From positions 2,046,001 through 2,110,000 of the forward strand of contig JADIYI010000008.1 of assembly GCA_016705365.1 (NCBI GenBank): 64,000 nucleotides of DNA, given 5' to 3'. The DNA is from Gammaproteobacteria bacterium (lineage in GTDB: Bacteria > Pseudomonadota > Gammaproteobacteria > Pseudomonadales > UBA5518). The notes beneath the pieces are model-generated. The model was not told where the DNA came from. It worked only from the letters and a program-made list of their open reading frames with translations, and searched no databases. Shown here one piece after another: positions 36,111 through 45,129 of this stretch. The position numbers were made by a program, and so were the translations under genes. Positions within the stretch are counted from its first letter, which is position 1. The number at the start of each line of letters is the position of its first letter.

Positions 36111-37127
36111 ATGGATCGACTCGAGCAGATTTCCACCAGTGCCGCAGCCGTGATTGCCGCCGCTGGCTCGCTTGCGGAGCTCGACGAGCAGCGCGTTCGC
36201 TGGCTCGGCAAGAAAGGCGAGCTCACCCACCTTCTCAAGGAGCTTGGCCAGCTTGCGCCGGAACTGCGTCGCGAGCGTGGCGCAGAGATAAACGCTGTCA
36301 AAGACCTCCTGGAGCAGGCGATAGCCGCGCGGCGCGGGGTACTGGAGCAGGCCGAATTGCAGCGCAAGCTCGGCGCGGAGCGCATCGATGTGACCCTGCC
36401 CGGGCGGCGCCAGTCCGCCGGTGGACTGCATCCGATCACGCGCACCATCGAGCGCATGGAGCAATTTTTCGGCTCGGTCGGCTTCGAGGTGGTCGAGGGG
36501 CCGGAGATAGAAAACGACTGGTTCAACTTCGAAGCGCTGAACATTCCGCCCGAACACCCGGCGCGGGCCATGCACGATACCTTTTATATCGATCCGAGCA
36601 CCGTGCTGCGTACCCACACCTCGCCGGTTCAGGTGCGGGTGATGCAGCGTGGCGAGTTGCCGATACGGGTGGTTTGCCCGGGCCGCGTGTATCGCTGCGA
36701 TTCGGATCTGACCCATTCACCGATGTTCCACCAGCTCGAGGGGCTGGTGGTTGCCGAAGGAGTCGGGATGCCGGACCTCAAGGGGGTGGTGAGTGATTTC
36801 CTGCGTGTGTTTTTCGAGAGCGAACTCGAGGTGCGTTTCCGCCCCTCCTATTTTCCGTTCACCGAGCCCTCGGCCGAGGTGGATATGCAGTGCGTGATCT
36901 GTGGCGGCAGCGGGTGCCGGGTGTGCAGCAACACGGGCTGGCTGGAAGTGATGGGATGCGGCATGGTGCATCCGCGCGTGCTGGAGATGTCGGGGATCGA
37001 TGCCGAGCGCTATACCGGCTATGCCTTCGGCATGGGCGTGGAGCGGTTGGCGATGCTTCGATACGGGGTGAACGATTTGCGTCTGTTCTTTGATAACGAT
37101 TTGAGATTTCTTAAACAATTCAATTAA
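36111..37127 (+). CDS. pheS: Phenylalanyl-tRNA synthetase alpha subunit
   Basis: 338 residues. N-terminal coiled-coil region, then class II motif 1 at GLHPITRTIERMEQFFGSVG, motif 2 near RTHTSPVQVRVM and VYRCDSDLTHSPMFHQLEG, and motif 3 GMGVERLAML. It forms the alpha2-beta2 enzyme with PheT, encoded 73 nt downstream. The start ATG 36111 has no strong Shine-Dalgarno. Confidence 0.97.
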   Translation: MDRLEQISTSAAAVIAAAGSLAELDEQRVRWLGKKGELTHLLKELGQLAPELRRERGAEINAVKDLLEQAIAARRGVLEQAELQRKLGAERIDVTLPGRRQSAGGLHPITRTIERMEQFFGSVGFEVVEGPEIENDWFNFEALNIPPEHPARAMHDTFYIDPSTVLRTHTSPVQVRVMQRGELPIRVVCPGRVYRCDSDLTHSPMFHQLEGLVVAEGVGMPDLKGVVSDFLRVFFESELEVRFRPSYFPFTEPSAEVDMQCVICGGSGCRVCSNTGWLEVMGCGMVHPRVLEMSGIDAERYTGYAFGMGVERLAMLRYGVNDLRLFFDNDLRFLKQFN

Positions 37128-37199
37128 AACAAATGATTACGTCAATATATTAAAGTTGAATAGTTCATAACAGAAGACACGAGAAGCGACGGACACAGC

Positions 37200-39572
37200 A
37201 TGAAATTCAGTGAGAACTGGCTGAGAGAATGGGTCGATCCGGCCTTCGATACGCAGGCGCTTGGCCGTCAGCTGACGATGTCGGGGTTGGAAGTGGAGTC
37301 CATCACCGCGGCCGCAAAGCCGATGCAGGGCGTCGTGGTTGCCGAGGTGCGCGCGGTACAGCCACATCCGGATGCCGAGCGTCTGCGTGTCTGCAGCGTG
37401 TTCGATGGCAGCCATGAGTTCCAGGTCGTCTGCGGTGCCCCGAACGTGCGCGTGGGGCTGCGCGTGCCATTGGCGCGTGAAGGGGCGCAGTTGCCCGGGC
37501 TCACGATCAAGCGCGCCACGCTGCGCGGCGTCGAGTCATGCGGCATGCTTTGCTCGGCCGATGAGCTGGGGATGGATGCTCGCGGCGATGGTTTGCTGGA
37601 GTTGCCAGGCAGCGCCGAGCTCGGGTGTGACATCGTCGCGTTGCTGGACCTCGATGATCAGATCATCGAACTCGGTCTCACTCCCAATCGCGGCGACTGT
37701 CTTGGCATGGCCGGGCTGGCACGCGAGGTTGCTGCGCTGAACGGGCTCGAGCTCGAGCGCGCGCCATTTGCCAGGGTCGCGGCAGTGATCCCGGACAGGC
37801 TCGAGGTCACGCTGGCGGTGCCGGCGGCATGTCCGCGTTATGCGGGTCGGGTGATTCGCGGCGTGAACCCTGCTGCCGAGACACCGCTGTGGATGCAGGA
37901 GCGGCTGCGGCGCGCCGGGGTGCGCAGCATCGCCCCGGTCGTGGATGTCAGCAATTACGTGCTGCTGGAGCTTGGGCAGCCCATGCACGCCTTCGATCTC
38001 GGCAAGTTGCAGGGACCGATCGTGGTGCGCATGGCGCATCCCGGGGAGCGTCTCGCGCTGCTCGACAACAGCGTGGTCGAGTTGCGTGTCGACACGCTGG
38101 TGATTGCCGACCAGGGTGGCCCGATCGCGCTTGCCGGCATCATGGGCGGACTGGATTCGGCGGTTGGTGAACAAACACGGGATATCTTTCTCGAATCCGC
38201 CTTTTTCATGCCTGCCACGATGGCGGGCAGGGCGCGCGGTTACGGGATGCACACGGATGCATCGCACCGTTACGAGCGCGGCGTCGATTTCGAGTTGCAG
38301 CTTGCCGCGATCGAGCGGGCAACCGAGCTGTTGCTCGCCACGGTTGGCGGCAAGCCAGGCCCGGTCGTGCTTGCCAGTGCCGATGAGCATTTGCCGGAGC
38401 TTGCGCCGATCCAGCTGCGGGCGGAGCGTCTCGCGATGATGCTGGGGGTAAGCGTTCCGGCCGGGGAGGTCGAGGATATCTTGCGCAGGCTCGGCCTCGG
38501 CGTGGAGCGTGCTGGTTCCGACTGGCAGGTGACGCCGCCGAGCTTTCGCTTCGACCTGCGGATCGAAGCCGACCTGATCGAAGAAGTCGCCCGGGTTCAT
38601 GGCTATCACCGCATTCCCGCGCGCGTGCAAACCGCGGCGATGCCAATGCGCGTGCTGCCCGAGGCACGCCATACGTTGGGCGAGCTGCGCCATCGATTGA
38701 TCGCGATGGGCTACCAGGAGGCGATCACCTTCAGCTTTGTCGAGCCGCGGTTGCAGGCCATGCTCGATCCCGGCCGCTCGCCGGTACCGGTCACGAATCC
38801 CATTTCCGCCGAGATGGCCGTGATGCGCACCACCCTGTGGGCGGGGCTGATCAAGGCGGCGCAGTTCAACCAGAACCGGCAACAACGAAGCATGCGCCTG
38901 TTCGAGACCGGGCTTCGCTTTCTGCCGGGCCCCGATGGCCTCGAACAGCGGGTCACGCTGGCAGGAATCGTCACCGGCGAGCGGAGTCCGGAGAATTGGG
39001 CGAGCGTTGCCGGCGACTTCGATTTCTACGATATCAAGGGTGATGTGGAAGCGCTGCTGGACGTGAGCGAGACCTCCGCCGAGTTCCGATTCGAGCCCGC
39101 TTCCCATGCTGCACTGCACCCGGGGCAGTGCGCGGTGCTGCGGCGCAGCGGAGTCGAGGTCGGCCATCTTGGCGCCTTGCATCCCGAGTTGCTCGAGTCG
39201 CTCGAACTGCATGGCCCGGTGTTCCTGTTCGAGCTCGACTTTGAAATACTTGGCAAGAAAAACTTGCCAAGTTTCAAAGGATTATCTAGATTTCCTGAGG
39301 TCAGACGTGATATTGCTGTCGTGGTCGAGGAAAAAATATCGGCTGCGCAATTGCTGGATGTGGCGCGCGCAGCAGCAGGAGACTGGCTGACACAATTGAA
39401 GTTATTTGACATATATCGTGGGCAAGGCATTGATCCTGATAAGAAAAGCGTTGCGATCGGAGTGGTGCTGCAGCATATGGAGCGGACCCTCACCGACGAA
39501 GAAGTCAACGCGGTCATCGACAGGATGGTCGCAGGGCTCACCCGGGACTGTGGCGCCGCTTTAAGGTATTGA
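37200..39572 (+). CDS. pheT: Phenylalanyl-tRNA synthetase beta subunit
   Basis: 790 residues. Begins MKFSENWLREWVDPAFDTQA, then the OB-fold EMAP-like tRNA-binding domain (VVVAEVRAVQPHPDAERLRV), the B3/B4 editing region (GGLDSAVGEQTRDIFLESAF), and the B5, core and C-terminal anticodon (FDX-ACB) domain ending GLTRDCGAALRY. The stop lies 4 nt before ihfA. Confidence 0.97.
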   Translation: MKFSENWLREWVDPAFDTQALGRQLTMSGLEVESITAAAKPMQGVVVAEVRAVQPHPDAERLRVCSVFDGSHEFQVVCGAPNVRVGLRVPLAREGAQLPGLTIKRATLRGVESCGMLCSADELGMDARGDGLLELPGSAELGCDIVALLDLDDQIIELGLTPNRGDCLGMAGLAREVAALNGLELERAPFARVAAVIPDRLEVTLAVPAACPRYAGRVIRGVNPAAETPLWMQERLRRAGVRSIAPVVDVSNYVLLELGQPMHAFDLGKLQGPIVVRMAHPGERLALLDNSVVELRVDTLVIADQGGPIALAGIMGGLDSAVGEQTRDIFLESAFFMPATMAGRARGYGMHTDASHRYERGVDFELQLAAIERATELLLATVGGKPGPVVLASADEHLPELAPIQLRAERLAMMLGVSVPAGEVEDILRRLGLGVERAGSDWQVTPPSFRFDLRIEADLIEEVARVHGYHRIPARVQTAAMPMRVLPEARHTLGELRHRLIAMGYQEAITFSFVEPRLQAMLDPGRSPVPVTNPISAEMAVMRTTLWAGLIKAAQFNQNRQQRSMRLFETGLRFLPGPDGLEQRVTLAGIVTGERSPENWASVAGDFDFYDIKGDVEALLDVSETSAEFRFEPASHAALHPGQCAVLRRSGVEVGHLGALHPELLESLELHGPVFLFELDFEILGKKNLPSFKGLSRFPEVRRDIAVVVEEKISAAQLLDVARAAAGDWLTQLKLFDIYRGQGIDPDKKSVAIGVVLQHMERTLTDEEVNAVIDRMVAGLTRDCGAALRY

Positions 39573-39576
39573 GCAT

Positions 39577-39879
39577 ATGAGTAAAGCGCTGACCAAGGCC
39601 GATATCGCCGAAAAATTGTTCGAGGATCTCGGTCTGAACAAGCGGGAGGCGAAAGAGCTCGTCGAGATGTTTTTCGAAGAGATTCGCCAGTCGCTTGAAG
39701 GCAATGAGCAGGTCAAGCTTTCGGGGTTTGGCAATTTTGATCTGCGTGACAAGCGTCAGCGACCGGGACGCAATCCCAAGACCGGTGAGGAGATTCCGAT
39801 TTCGGCCCGGCGCGTGGTGACATTCCGCCCCGGCCAGAAACTGAAAGCAAGGGTAGAAGCGTATGCTGGAAGCGAGTAA
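39577..39879 (+). CDS. ihfA: Integration host factor alpha subunit
   Basis: 100 residues: TKADIAEKLFEDLGLNKREA, KLSGFGNFDLRDKRQRPGRN with the beta-arm proline and KTGEEIPISARRVVTF. IhfA with IhfB bends DNA for recombination, replication and transcription. It is the normal gene after pheT in gamma-proteobacteria and overlaps the MerR gene by 17 nt. Confidence 0.97.
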   Translation: MSKALTKADIAEKLFEDLGLNKREAKELVEMFFEEIRQSLEGNEQVKLSGFGNFDLRDKRQRPGRNPKTGEEIPISARRVVTFRPGQKLKARVEAYAGSE

Positions 39880-40225
39880 CAACAACGAACTGCCACCGAT
39901 TCCCGGCAAGCGTTATTTCACCATCGGTGAAGTCAGCGAGCTGTGTGCGGTGAAGCCTCATGTGCTGCGTTACTGGGAGCAGGAGTTCCCGCAGCTGAGC
40001 CCGGTGAAGCGACGCGGCAACCGCCGCTATTACCAGCGCCAGGACGTCATCCTGATCCGCCAGATACGCAGCCTTCTGTACGAGCAGGGCTTCACCATCG
40101 GCGGTGCGCGCCAGCGCATGGAAGGCGATGCGGGCAAGGAAGATTCGCATTACCGGCAATTGATTCGCCAGATGATTTCGGAACTCGAGGAAGTGCTGAC
40201 GACGTTGCGCCATCCGGGTTTCTGA
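39863..40225 (+). CDS. MerR-family regulator of the IhfA-linked type
   Basis: 120 residues. HTH of MerR type: YFTIGEVSELCAVKPHVLRY, WEQEFPQLSPVKRRGNRRYY, then QRQDVILIRQIRSLLYEQG. It lacks the long effector domain of metal sensors. This short MerR protein is conserved downstream of ihfA in gamma-proteobacteria; its targets are unknown. It overlaps ihfA and is followed by tRNA-Pro. Confidence 0.92.
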   Translation: MLEASNNNELPPIPGKRYFTIGEVSELCAVKPHVLRYWEQEFPQLSPVKRRGNRRYYQRQDVILIRQIRSLLYEQGFTIGGARQRMEGDAGKEDSHYRQLIRQMISELEEVLTTLRHPGF

Positions 40226-40304
40226 AAGTACACATCACCCGGCACTTCGGGTATCATCCGCGGCCTGCCGAAGAGGCCGGTTCCAGCGCGAATCTGCAGA
40301 TCAT

Positions 40305-40381
40305 CGGAGCGTAGCGCAGCCTGGTAGCGCACCACTCTGGGGGAGTGGGGGTCGTGGGTTCGAATCCCGCCGCTCCGACCA
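40305..40381 (+). tRNA. tRNA-Pro (GGG)
   Basis: 77 nt with encoded CCA. Acceptor CGGAGCG/CGCTCCG, anticodon arm CCACT-CTGGGGG-AGTGG giving GGG, T-arm CGTGGGTTCGAATCCCGCC. Position after the ihfA-MerR pair is a gamma-proteobacterial landmark. Confidence 0.95.
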
Positions 40382-40524
40382 ATTTGTAAAGGCACGCCCA
40401 TCATCCGCACCGGAGAAATCCGCACACATCCGGCAGGACGCGATGCGGAGATCCGGGAAGTCACGGAATCAGGGACAAGCGCTCAGCATGCGGCAGAAAA
40501 CACCTGGCAATTTTTCCCGTATGG

Positions 40525-41979
40525 CTACTTCATCATATTCTTGATTGCTTTGCGAAACTTCGGGCCGTAGGGGGGACGCAAACCGAACAAGTCAGACAAA
40601 TTGATGCGCGACTGCTTGTAGATCCCACGTCCGTGCGAGAAACTTTTGAAGCCGTCGAAGCCATGGTAAACACCCATGCCGCTTGGCCCGATCCCGCCAA
40701 AGGGCAACGATTCACAACCTGCCTGTGCCGCCACATCGTTGATCGCAACGCCTCCGGACAGGGTGCGTGAGATGACCTGCTCCACCTCCGCCCCATCGGC
40801 CAAACCAAAGTAATACAAGGCCAGCGGGCGGTCATGTCGATTGATATAGTCAATCGCCTCTTCTACCTGCTTGTAGGTCTTGATCGGGAGCAGCGGTCCA
40901 AAAATTTCATTTTGCATGATCAGCCGATCATCTCCGGGGTTGAGGAACAATCGGGGCGGCATCTTGAAATAGGGCTGATTTGAAAAGTCATCACCTGCCG
41001 GATTGATCTCCACCATCTCGACTCCGGCTGCGAGCGCATCGTCCACATAGCTTTGCAGACGCTGGAAGTGGCGTTCATTTACAATCGACGTATAGTCCGG
41101 ATTGTCAATGAGCGTTGGAAACAAACGCCTCACGGTTTGCTCCATGACACTCACTACCTCGTTCAGCTTCTCCTCCGGCACCAACAGATAGTCTGGTGCA
41201 ATACAGATCTGACCCGCGTTGGACAGCTTGAAATCCATGATGCTGATGGCGGCCTTTTCAAGATCGGCATCGCGACTGATGATGGTGGGAGACTTGCCCC
41301 CCAGTTCCAGCGTAACAGGAACCAGGTTTGCAGATGCAGCGCGCATCACGTGTCTGGCGATCGACCCCGCCCCGGTAAACAGCAGGTGATCGAAGGGCAA
41401 CTCGCTGAAAGCAGCGCTGACATCGGCACCACCGGGAAAAACGGCAATCTCGGATTTATCGAAATATTTGCCAAACAGCTCGCACAGCAAATCCGAAACG
41501 CGGGGTGTGAACTCCGACGGCTTCACCATGGCGCGGTTACCTGCCGCGATAATGCCGGTAAGCGGCCCCATGGTCAGATAGACAGGGAAATTCCAGGGAA
41601 CAATCACACCGACGCTACCCAGGGGTTGATAGCGCACCGTGGCGCGCGCACCAAGCAGCGAGAACAGCAAGGGGATCTTGCGCTGCTCGGCTTTCATCCA
41701 CTTGCGCAGATGCCGCTTCGTATATTCAAGACCGGCAACGGGAGCGGCAATCTCGGTCAACTGGGCGTGATCGATCGAGCGGTGACCGAAGTCCAGCGAG
41801 AGTGCTTCGCAAAGTAAATGTCGGTTTTCGCCGAGCAACGAACGCAGGCGATCGAGGCGGTCAATCCTCGTCTTGTAGTCAGCAACACCATCCGCCAAAA
41901 AAGCACTTTTTTGAAGCTCGAGGGTCTTTTGCATCGTTGATGCAATCTGTTGCAGCCGGGTTTCTTCCACTATCAACAT
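40525..41979 (-). CDS. Aldehyde dehydrogenase, coniferyl-aldehyde-dehydrogenase type
   Basis: 484 residues from ATG 41979. The NAD-binding region contains VIVPWNFPVYLTMGPLTGII and FTGAGSIARHVMRAA; catalytic Glu is in VTLELGGKSPT and catalytic Cys in SNAGQICIAPDYLLV. The short (~480) form with PFGGIGPSGMGVYHGFDGFK resembles coniferyl/long-chain ALDH (CalB-like). It converts an aldehyde to acid with NAD. Its 3' end faces tRNA-Pro, and it starts back-to-back with the SMP-30 gene across 230 nt. Confidence 0.93.
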   Translation of the reverse strand: MLIVEETRLQQIASTMQKTLELQKSAFLADGVADYKTRIDRLDRLRSLLGENRHLLCEALSLDFGHRSIDHAQLTEIAAPVAGLEYTKRHLRKWMKAEQRKIPLLFSLLGARATVRYQPLGSVGVIVPWNFPVYLTMGPLTGIIAAGNRAMVKPSEFTPRVSDLLCELFGKYFDKSEIAVFPGGADVSAAFSELPFDHLLFTGAGSIARHVMRAASANLVPVTLELGGKSPTIISRDADLEKAAISIMDFKLSNAGQICIAPDYLLVPEEKLNEVVSVMEQTVRRLFPTLIDNPDYTSIVNERHFQRLQSYVDDALAAGVEMVEINPAGDDFSNQPYFKMPPRLFLNPGDDRLIMQNEIFGPLLPIKTYKQVEEAIDYINRHDRPLALYYFGLADGAEVEQVISRTLSGGVAINDVAAQAGCESLPFGGIGPSGMGVYHGFDGFKSFSHGRGIYKQSRINLSDLFGLRPPYGPKFRKAIKNMMK

Positions 41980-42209
41980 CGCGCTTTATCCGCTCCCTTG
42001 CTTGTTCGGTTTGCCGCAATCAAAGGTGAATCCGGTTGCCCACGGTATCATGAACCTGGCGACCTTGGGCAAAGCCACGGGGTCGCTACCGGGGATGAAC
42101 CCCACTCCACGCACCGCGGCACGAAGCCCTGCGGGAAATTGACGGTGGCGCTCGGCGCGGAGTAGGCTGCTTCTCATCGGCCGCTGCTACCAACAACACA
42201 CCGAAATCC

Positions 42210-43175
42210 ATGATGAGGAAGCGCATGCTGGAGTTTTCCGAGGTTGCGAGTGGACTGCTCTTTCCGGAAGGGCCGATCGCAATGCCCGATGGCAGCGTGC
42301 TGCTCGTGGAGATCCGGCGGGGAACGCTTTCGCGGGTAACGCCTGACGGCATGGTCGAGGTGGTCGCCGCACTCGGCGGCGGTCCCAACGGCGCGGCGAT
42401 CGGTCCCGACGGCCGTTGCTACGTCTGTAACAACGGCGGCTTCGAGTGGGTCGAGGCGCACGGATCCTTTTTTCCCGGACATCAGCCGGCGGACTACTCC
42501 GGTGGCCGTATCGAAGCCGTGGACCTGCACACCGGCAAGTTCGAAGTGCTCTACACGGCATGCGACGGGGTACCGCTCAGAGGTCCCAACGACATCGTCT
42601 TCGATCGCCAGGGCGGCTTCTACTTCACTGACCTCGGCAAGACGCGTGAACGCGAAATGGATCGCGGCGCGGTGTACTACGCGACGCCCGACGGTGCCTC
42701 CATCCGCGAGGTTCTCTTCCCGAGCCTGTCACCGAATGGCGTTGGGCTTTCCCCGGACGAGGATCGTCTCTACGTTGCCGAAACCCTGACCGGTCGCCTG
42801 ATGGGGTACCCGATCACCGCGCCCGGGCAGCTTGGGCCAATCGATCCTGTGCAGGCACTGGTTGCCGGTTTCGAGAGCTATCAGTTCTTCGACTCGTTGG
42901 CGGTCGATGCGGAAGGCAATGTGTGCGTGGCGACGCTCCTGAACGGCGGGATCACAATCATTCCCCCGGACGGCCGCACTCCGCGCCACGTACCCACGGG
43001 CGACATGATGACGACCAACATCTGTTTCGGCGGTGATGATCTGCGCACCGCGTACATCACCTGTTCGATGACGGGGCGGCTGGTCTCCTGCCGCTGGGAG
43101 ACGCCGGGGCTGCCGCTGAACTTTCTGAACCGCTGGCAAGACCCGACTCGAACCGGGCAGCCGATGCGCACGTGA
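42210..43175 (+). CDS. SMP-30/gluconolactonase-family hydrolase
   Basis: 321 residues. A six-bladed propeller is suggested by repeats such as FPEGPIAMPDGSVLLVEI, GPNGAAIGPDGRCYVCNN, GPNDIVFDRQGGFYFTDL and FFDSLAVDAEGNVCVATL. The Glu, two Asn and Asp of the metal site are kept. These enzymes open lactones or act on other cyclic esters. Its stop overlaps the start of the kinase-like gene by 4 nt, so they are co-translated. Confidence 0.87.
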   Translation: MMRKRMLEFSEVASGLLFPEGPIAMPDGSVLLVEIRRGTLSRVTPDGMVEVVAALGGGPNGAAIGPDGRCYVCNNGGFEWVEAHGSFFPGHQPADYSGGRIEAVDLHTGKFEVLYTACDGVPLRGPNDIVFDRQGGFYFTDLGKTREREMDRGAVYYATPDGASIREVLFPSLSPNGVGLSPDEDRLYVAETLTGRLMGYPITAPGQLGPIDPVQALVAGFESYQFFDSLAVDAEGNVCVATLLNGGITIIPPDGRTPRHVPTGDMMTTNICFGGDDLRTAYITCSMTGRLVSCRWETPGLPLNFLNRWQDPTRTGQPMRT

Positions 43176-44248
43176 TGACTCCGCTTCCGAGCACTCCCGA
43201 GGACATCGACACGGCGTGGTTGACTGCAGCTCTTGCCGTCCGCTATCCCGGAGTCCGGGTCGCTGATATCGAAGTGATTGCGCACCGGGAGATCACCAAC
43301 GCCCACGCGGATCTGCGCGTGCGCTATGACGTGTCCGCGGGAGCGCCGCCGCGGATGTTCTGCAAGATGCTTCCCTTCGCCGACCCCGCGCGGCGCCAGG
43401 CGATCGCCGCCACGGGGATGGGGCTGCGCGAAGCGCTCTTCTATGAACGCCTGGCGCCCTCGCTTGCCTTGCGTGTGCCGGCGGTACACGTCGCCTGCCA
43501 TGATGCCAGCGACGGGTCTTTCCTGCTGCTGTTGGAGGACCTGACCACCACTGGCTGTACGGTGTCGGACGGACCCACGAGCGTGGCTCCGGCCGCCGCC
43601 GCGCAGGCGCTGGAGGACCTGGCCGAGTTGCACGTGCGCTACGAGGACCCTACACGCCGGGCGGCGGAGGCGGCGTGGGTGCCGCCTCCGATGACGGGTG
43701 GTGACTACGGTGACGTCCGCCTGCGCTATGGCCTCGACCACCACCGTGACCGACTGAGTACGCACTTTGCCGCGATCGCCGAACTCTATCTCGCGAAGCG
43801 GCAGGCGTTTCACGCTCTCTGGGATAGCGGACCGCGCACCGTGATTCACGGCGATCCCCATATCGGCAATCTTTTCGACGACCACGGGCGCACCGGTTTC
43901 CTGGACTGGGGTATCGTCAACCTCAGCACGCCGCTGCGCGATGTCAGTTACTTCCTCACCATGGCGCTTGCGATAGACGACCGCCGCCGCCACGAGCGCG
44001 ATTTGCTGCGCCATTACCTCGACGCCCGGGCCGCGCGTGGCGGTCTCGCGATCAGCTTCGAGGACGCCTGGCGGGACCACCGCCTGCAGACGGCCTACGC
44101 CGTGCCGGCATGCTGCCAGATCGTGACCTTTCCCGAAGACGCCAGCGAGCGCCGCCGTATTTTTGCCGCGGCTTTCCTGGCAAGGGCTGAAGCCGCGCTC
44201 GCGGACCTAGAGGTCCGCGCTGCGCTGCGCCGCTTCGCCGATCTTTGA
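43172..44248 (+). CDS. APH-fold phosphotransferase
   Basis: 358 residues, GTG 43172 (ATG 43175 possible), coupled to the SMP-30 gene. The catalytic loop is HGDPHIGNLFDD with the His, Asp and Asn of the APH family and FLDWGIVNL for the Mg site. In contrast to the island homologue at 6613, this catalytic loop is complete. The acceptor is unknown; such enzymes in catabolic loci may phosphorylate sugar, alcohol or acid intermediates. Confidence 0.82.
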   Translation: MMTPLPSTPEDIDTAWLTAALAVRYPGVRVADIEVIAHREITNAHADLRVRYDVSAGAPPRMFCKMLPFADPARRQAIAATGMGLREALFYERLAPSLALRVPAVHVACHDASDGSFLLLLEDLTTTGCTVSDGPTSVAPAAAAQALEDLAELHVRYEDPTRRAAEAAWVPPPMTGGDYGDVRLRYGLDHHRDRLSTHFAAIAELYLAKRQAFHALWDSGPRTVIHGDPHIGNLFDDHGRTGFLDWGIVNLSTPLRDVSYFLTMALAIDDRRRHERDLLRHYLDARAARGGLAISFEDAWRDHRLQTAYAVPACCQIVTFPEDASERRRIFAAAFLARAEAALADLEVRAALRRFADL

Positions 44249-44378
44249 CTGCCAAGGCAGCGGTGCCGGTGCGTCGCCCAAAGGACCGGAAGGCCACTCG
44301 CTGCCGGATCGTTCATCACCTCAATACCGCGCCGCGCCGACAAGCCACAAGCCCTCGTTTTATGGTCAAGTCAAAAAG

Positions 44379-44407
44379 TTGAAATGGTGATTCTAATTTG
44401 ATATAAA
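44379..44407 (+). promoter_or_regulatory. Strong sigma-70 promoter of TetR gene, near-leaderless
   Basis: TTGAAA (44379-44384), 17 nt, TATAAA (44402-44407). The ATG at 44415 lies only ~8 nt beyond the -10 box, so the transcript would begin at or beside the start codon. Confidence 0.65.
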
Positions 44408-44414
44408 GTGAATT

Positions 44415-45113
44415 ATGAATAGAAAGACGAAAGCTTATAAGTCCATGGCCGCATCCGGACAGCACGGGGCACTCCTGCGGGAGCGAGTGAAGGAGAAGCG
44501 CAGGTCGATCTATCTGCACGCGGTCAACGAGGCCGCCGAGCGGATTTTCGCCGCGAAGGGAGTCGATGACTCCCGTATGCCGGAGATTGCGGCGGAGGCT
44601 GGAATCTCGCTGGGCACACTGTACGGGGTCATCGACGGCAAGGAGTCCCTGTACGCCGGGATTCACCGGATTCGAATACGGGAATTTCTCGACTGTATCT
44701 GCGAAGCCAGCGAAACCATCGAGGGAACCCTGGAGCGACACCTCGCTGTGCTGCGCTCCGGGTCGCGGTATTTCCTCGAGCATGCGGACTTTCTGCGCAT
44801 GCACTGTCGCGAGGGCAACGGTTGGGCAGTGAGTTTCCCAACCTACGGCGCGGGGGAAGTTCCCTGGCGGGAGGGCACGGCGATTCTGCAGGAACTTTTC
44901 GTGCGCGGAATAGAGGAGCAGGTCTACGTCGAGGACGATCCTGAACTGCTGGTGCGCAAGATGCTCGCGCTGCAGCAGGTAGAACTCATGCACTGGGTCA
45001 TGCGGGGCATGAGTACCCCCCATGAAACCGTGCTCGAGCGCCTCGAAGCCCAGTTCCTGCGCGCGTTTTGCACCCTCGAATTGCAGCGGGTCCGGGTCGG
45101 GCAGCCAGCGTAA
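44415..45113 (+). CDS. TetR-family regulator
   Basis: 232 residues. HTH domain: IYLHAVNEAAERIFAAKGVD, MPEIAAEAGISLGTLYGVID, GKESLYAGI. The C-terminal ligand domain is helical and diverse. It sits 16 nt upstream of the corrinoid genes on the same strand, so it is probably their first operon member and autoregulator. The second in-frame ATG at 44445 is possible but has no better ribosome-binding site. Effector unknown. Confidence 0.87.
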   Translation: MNRKTKAYKSMAASGQHGALLRERVKEKRRSIYLHAVNEAAERIFAAKGVDDSRMPEIAAEAGISLGTLYGVIDGKESLYAGIHRIRIREFLDCICEASETIEGTLERHLAVLRSGSRYFLEHADFLRMHCREGNGWAVSFPTYGAGEVPWREGTAILQELFVRGIEEQVYVEDDPELLVRKMLALQQVELMHWVMRGMSTPHETVLERLEAQFLRAFCTLELQRVRVGQPA

Positions 45114-45129
45114 TCACGGGAGAGCGACA

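Noticed and set aside
37536..39212. A long frame antisense to pheT
   Set aside because: No signature; pheT in the sense strand is complete and conserved.
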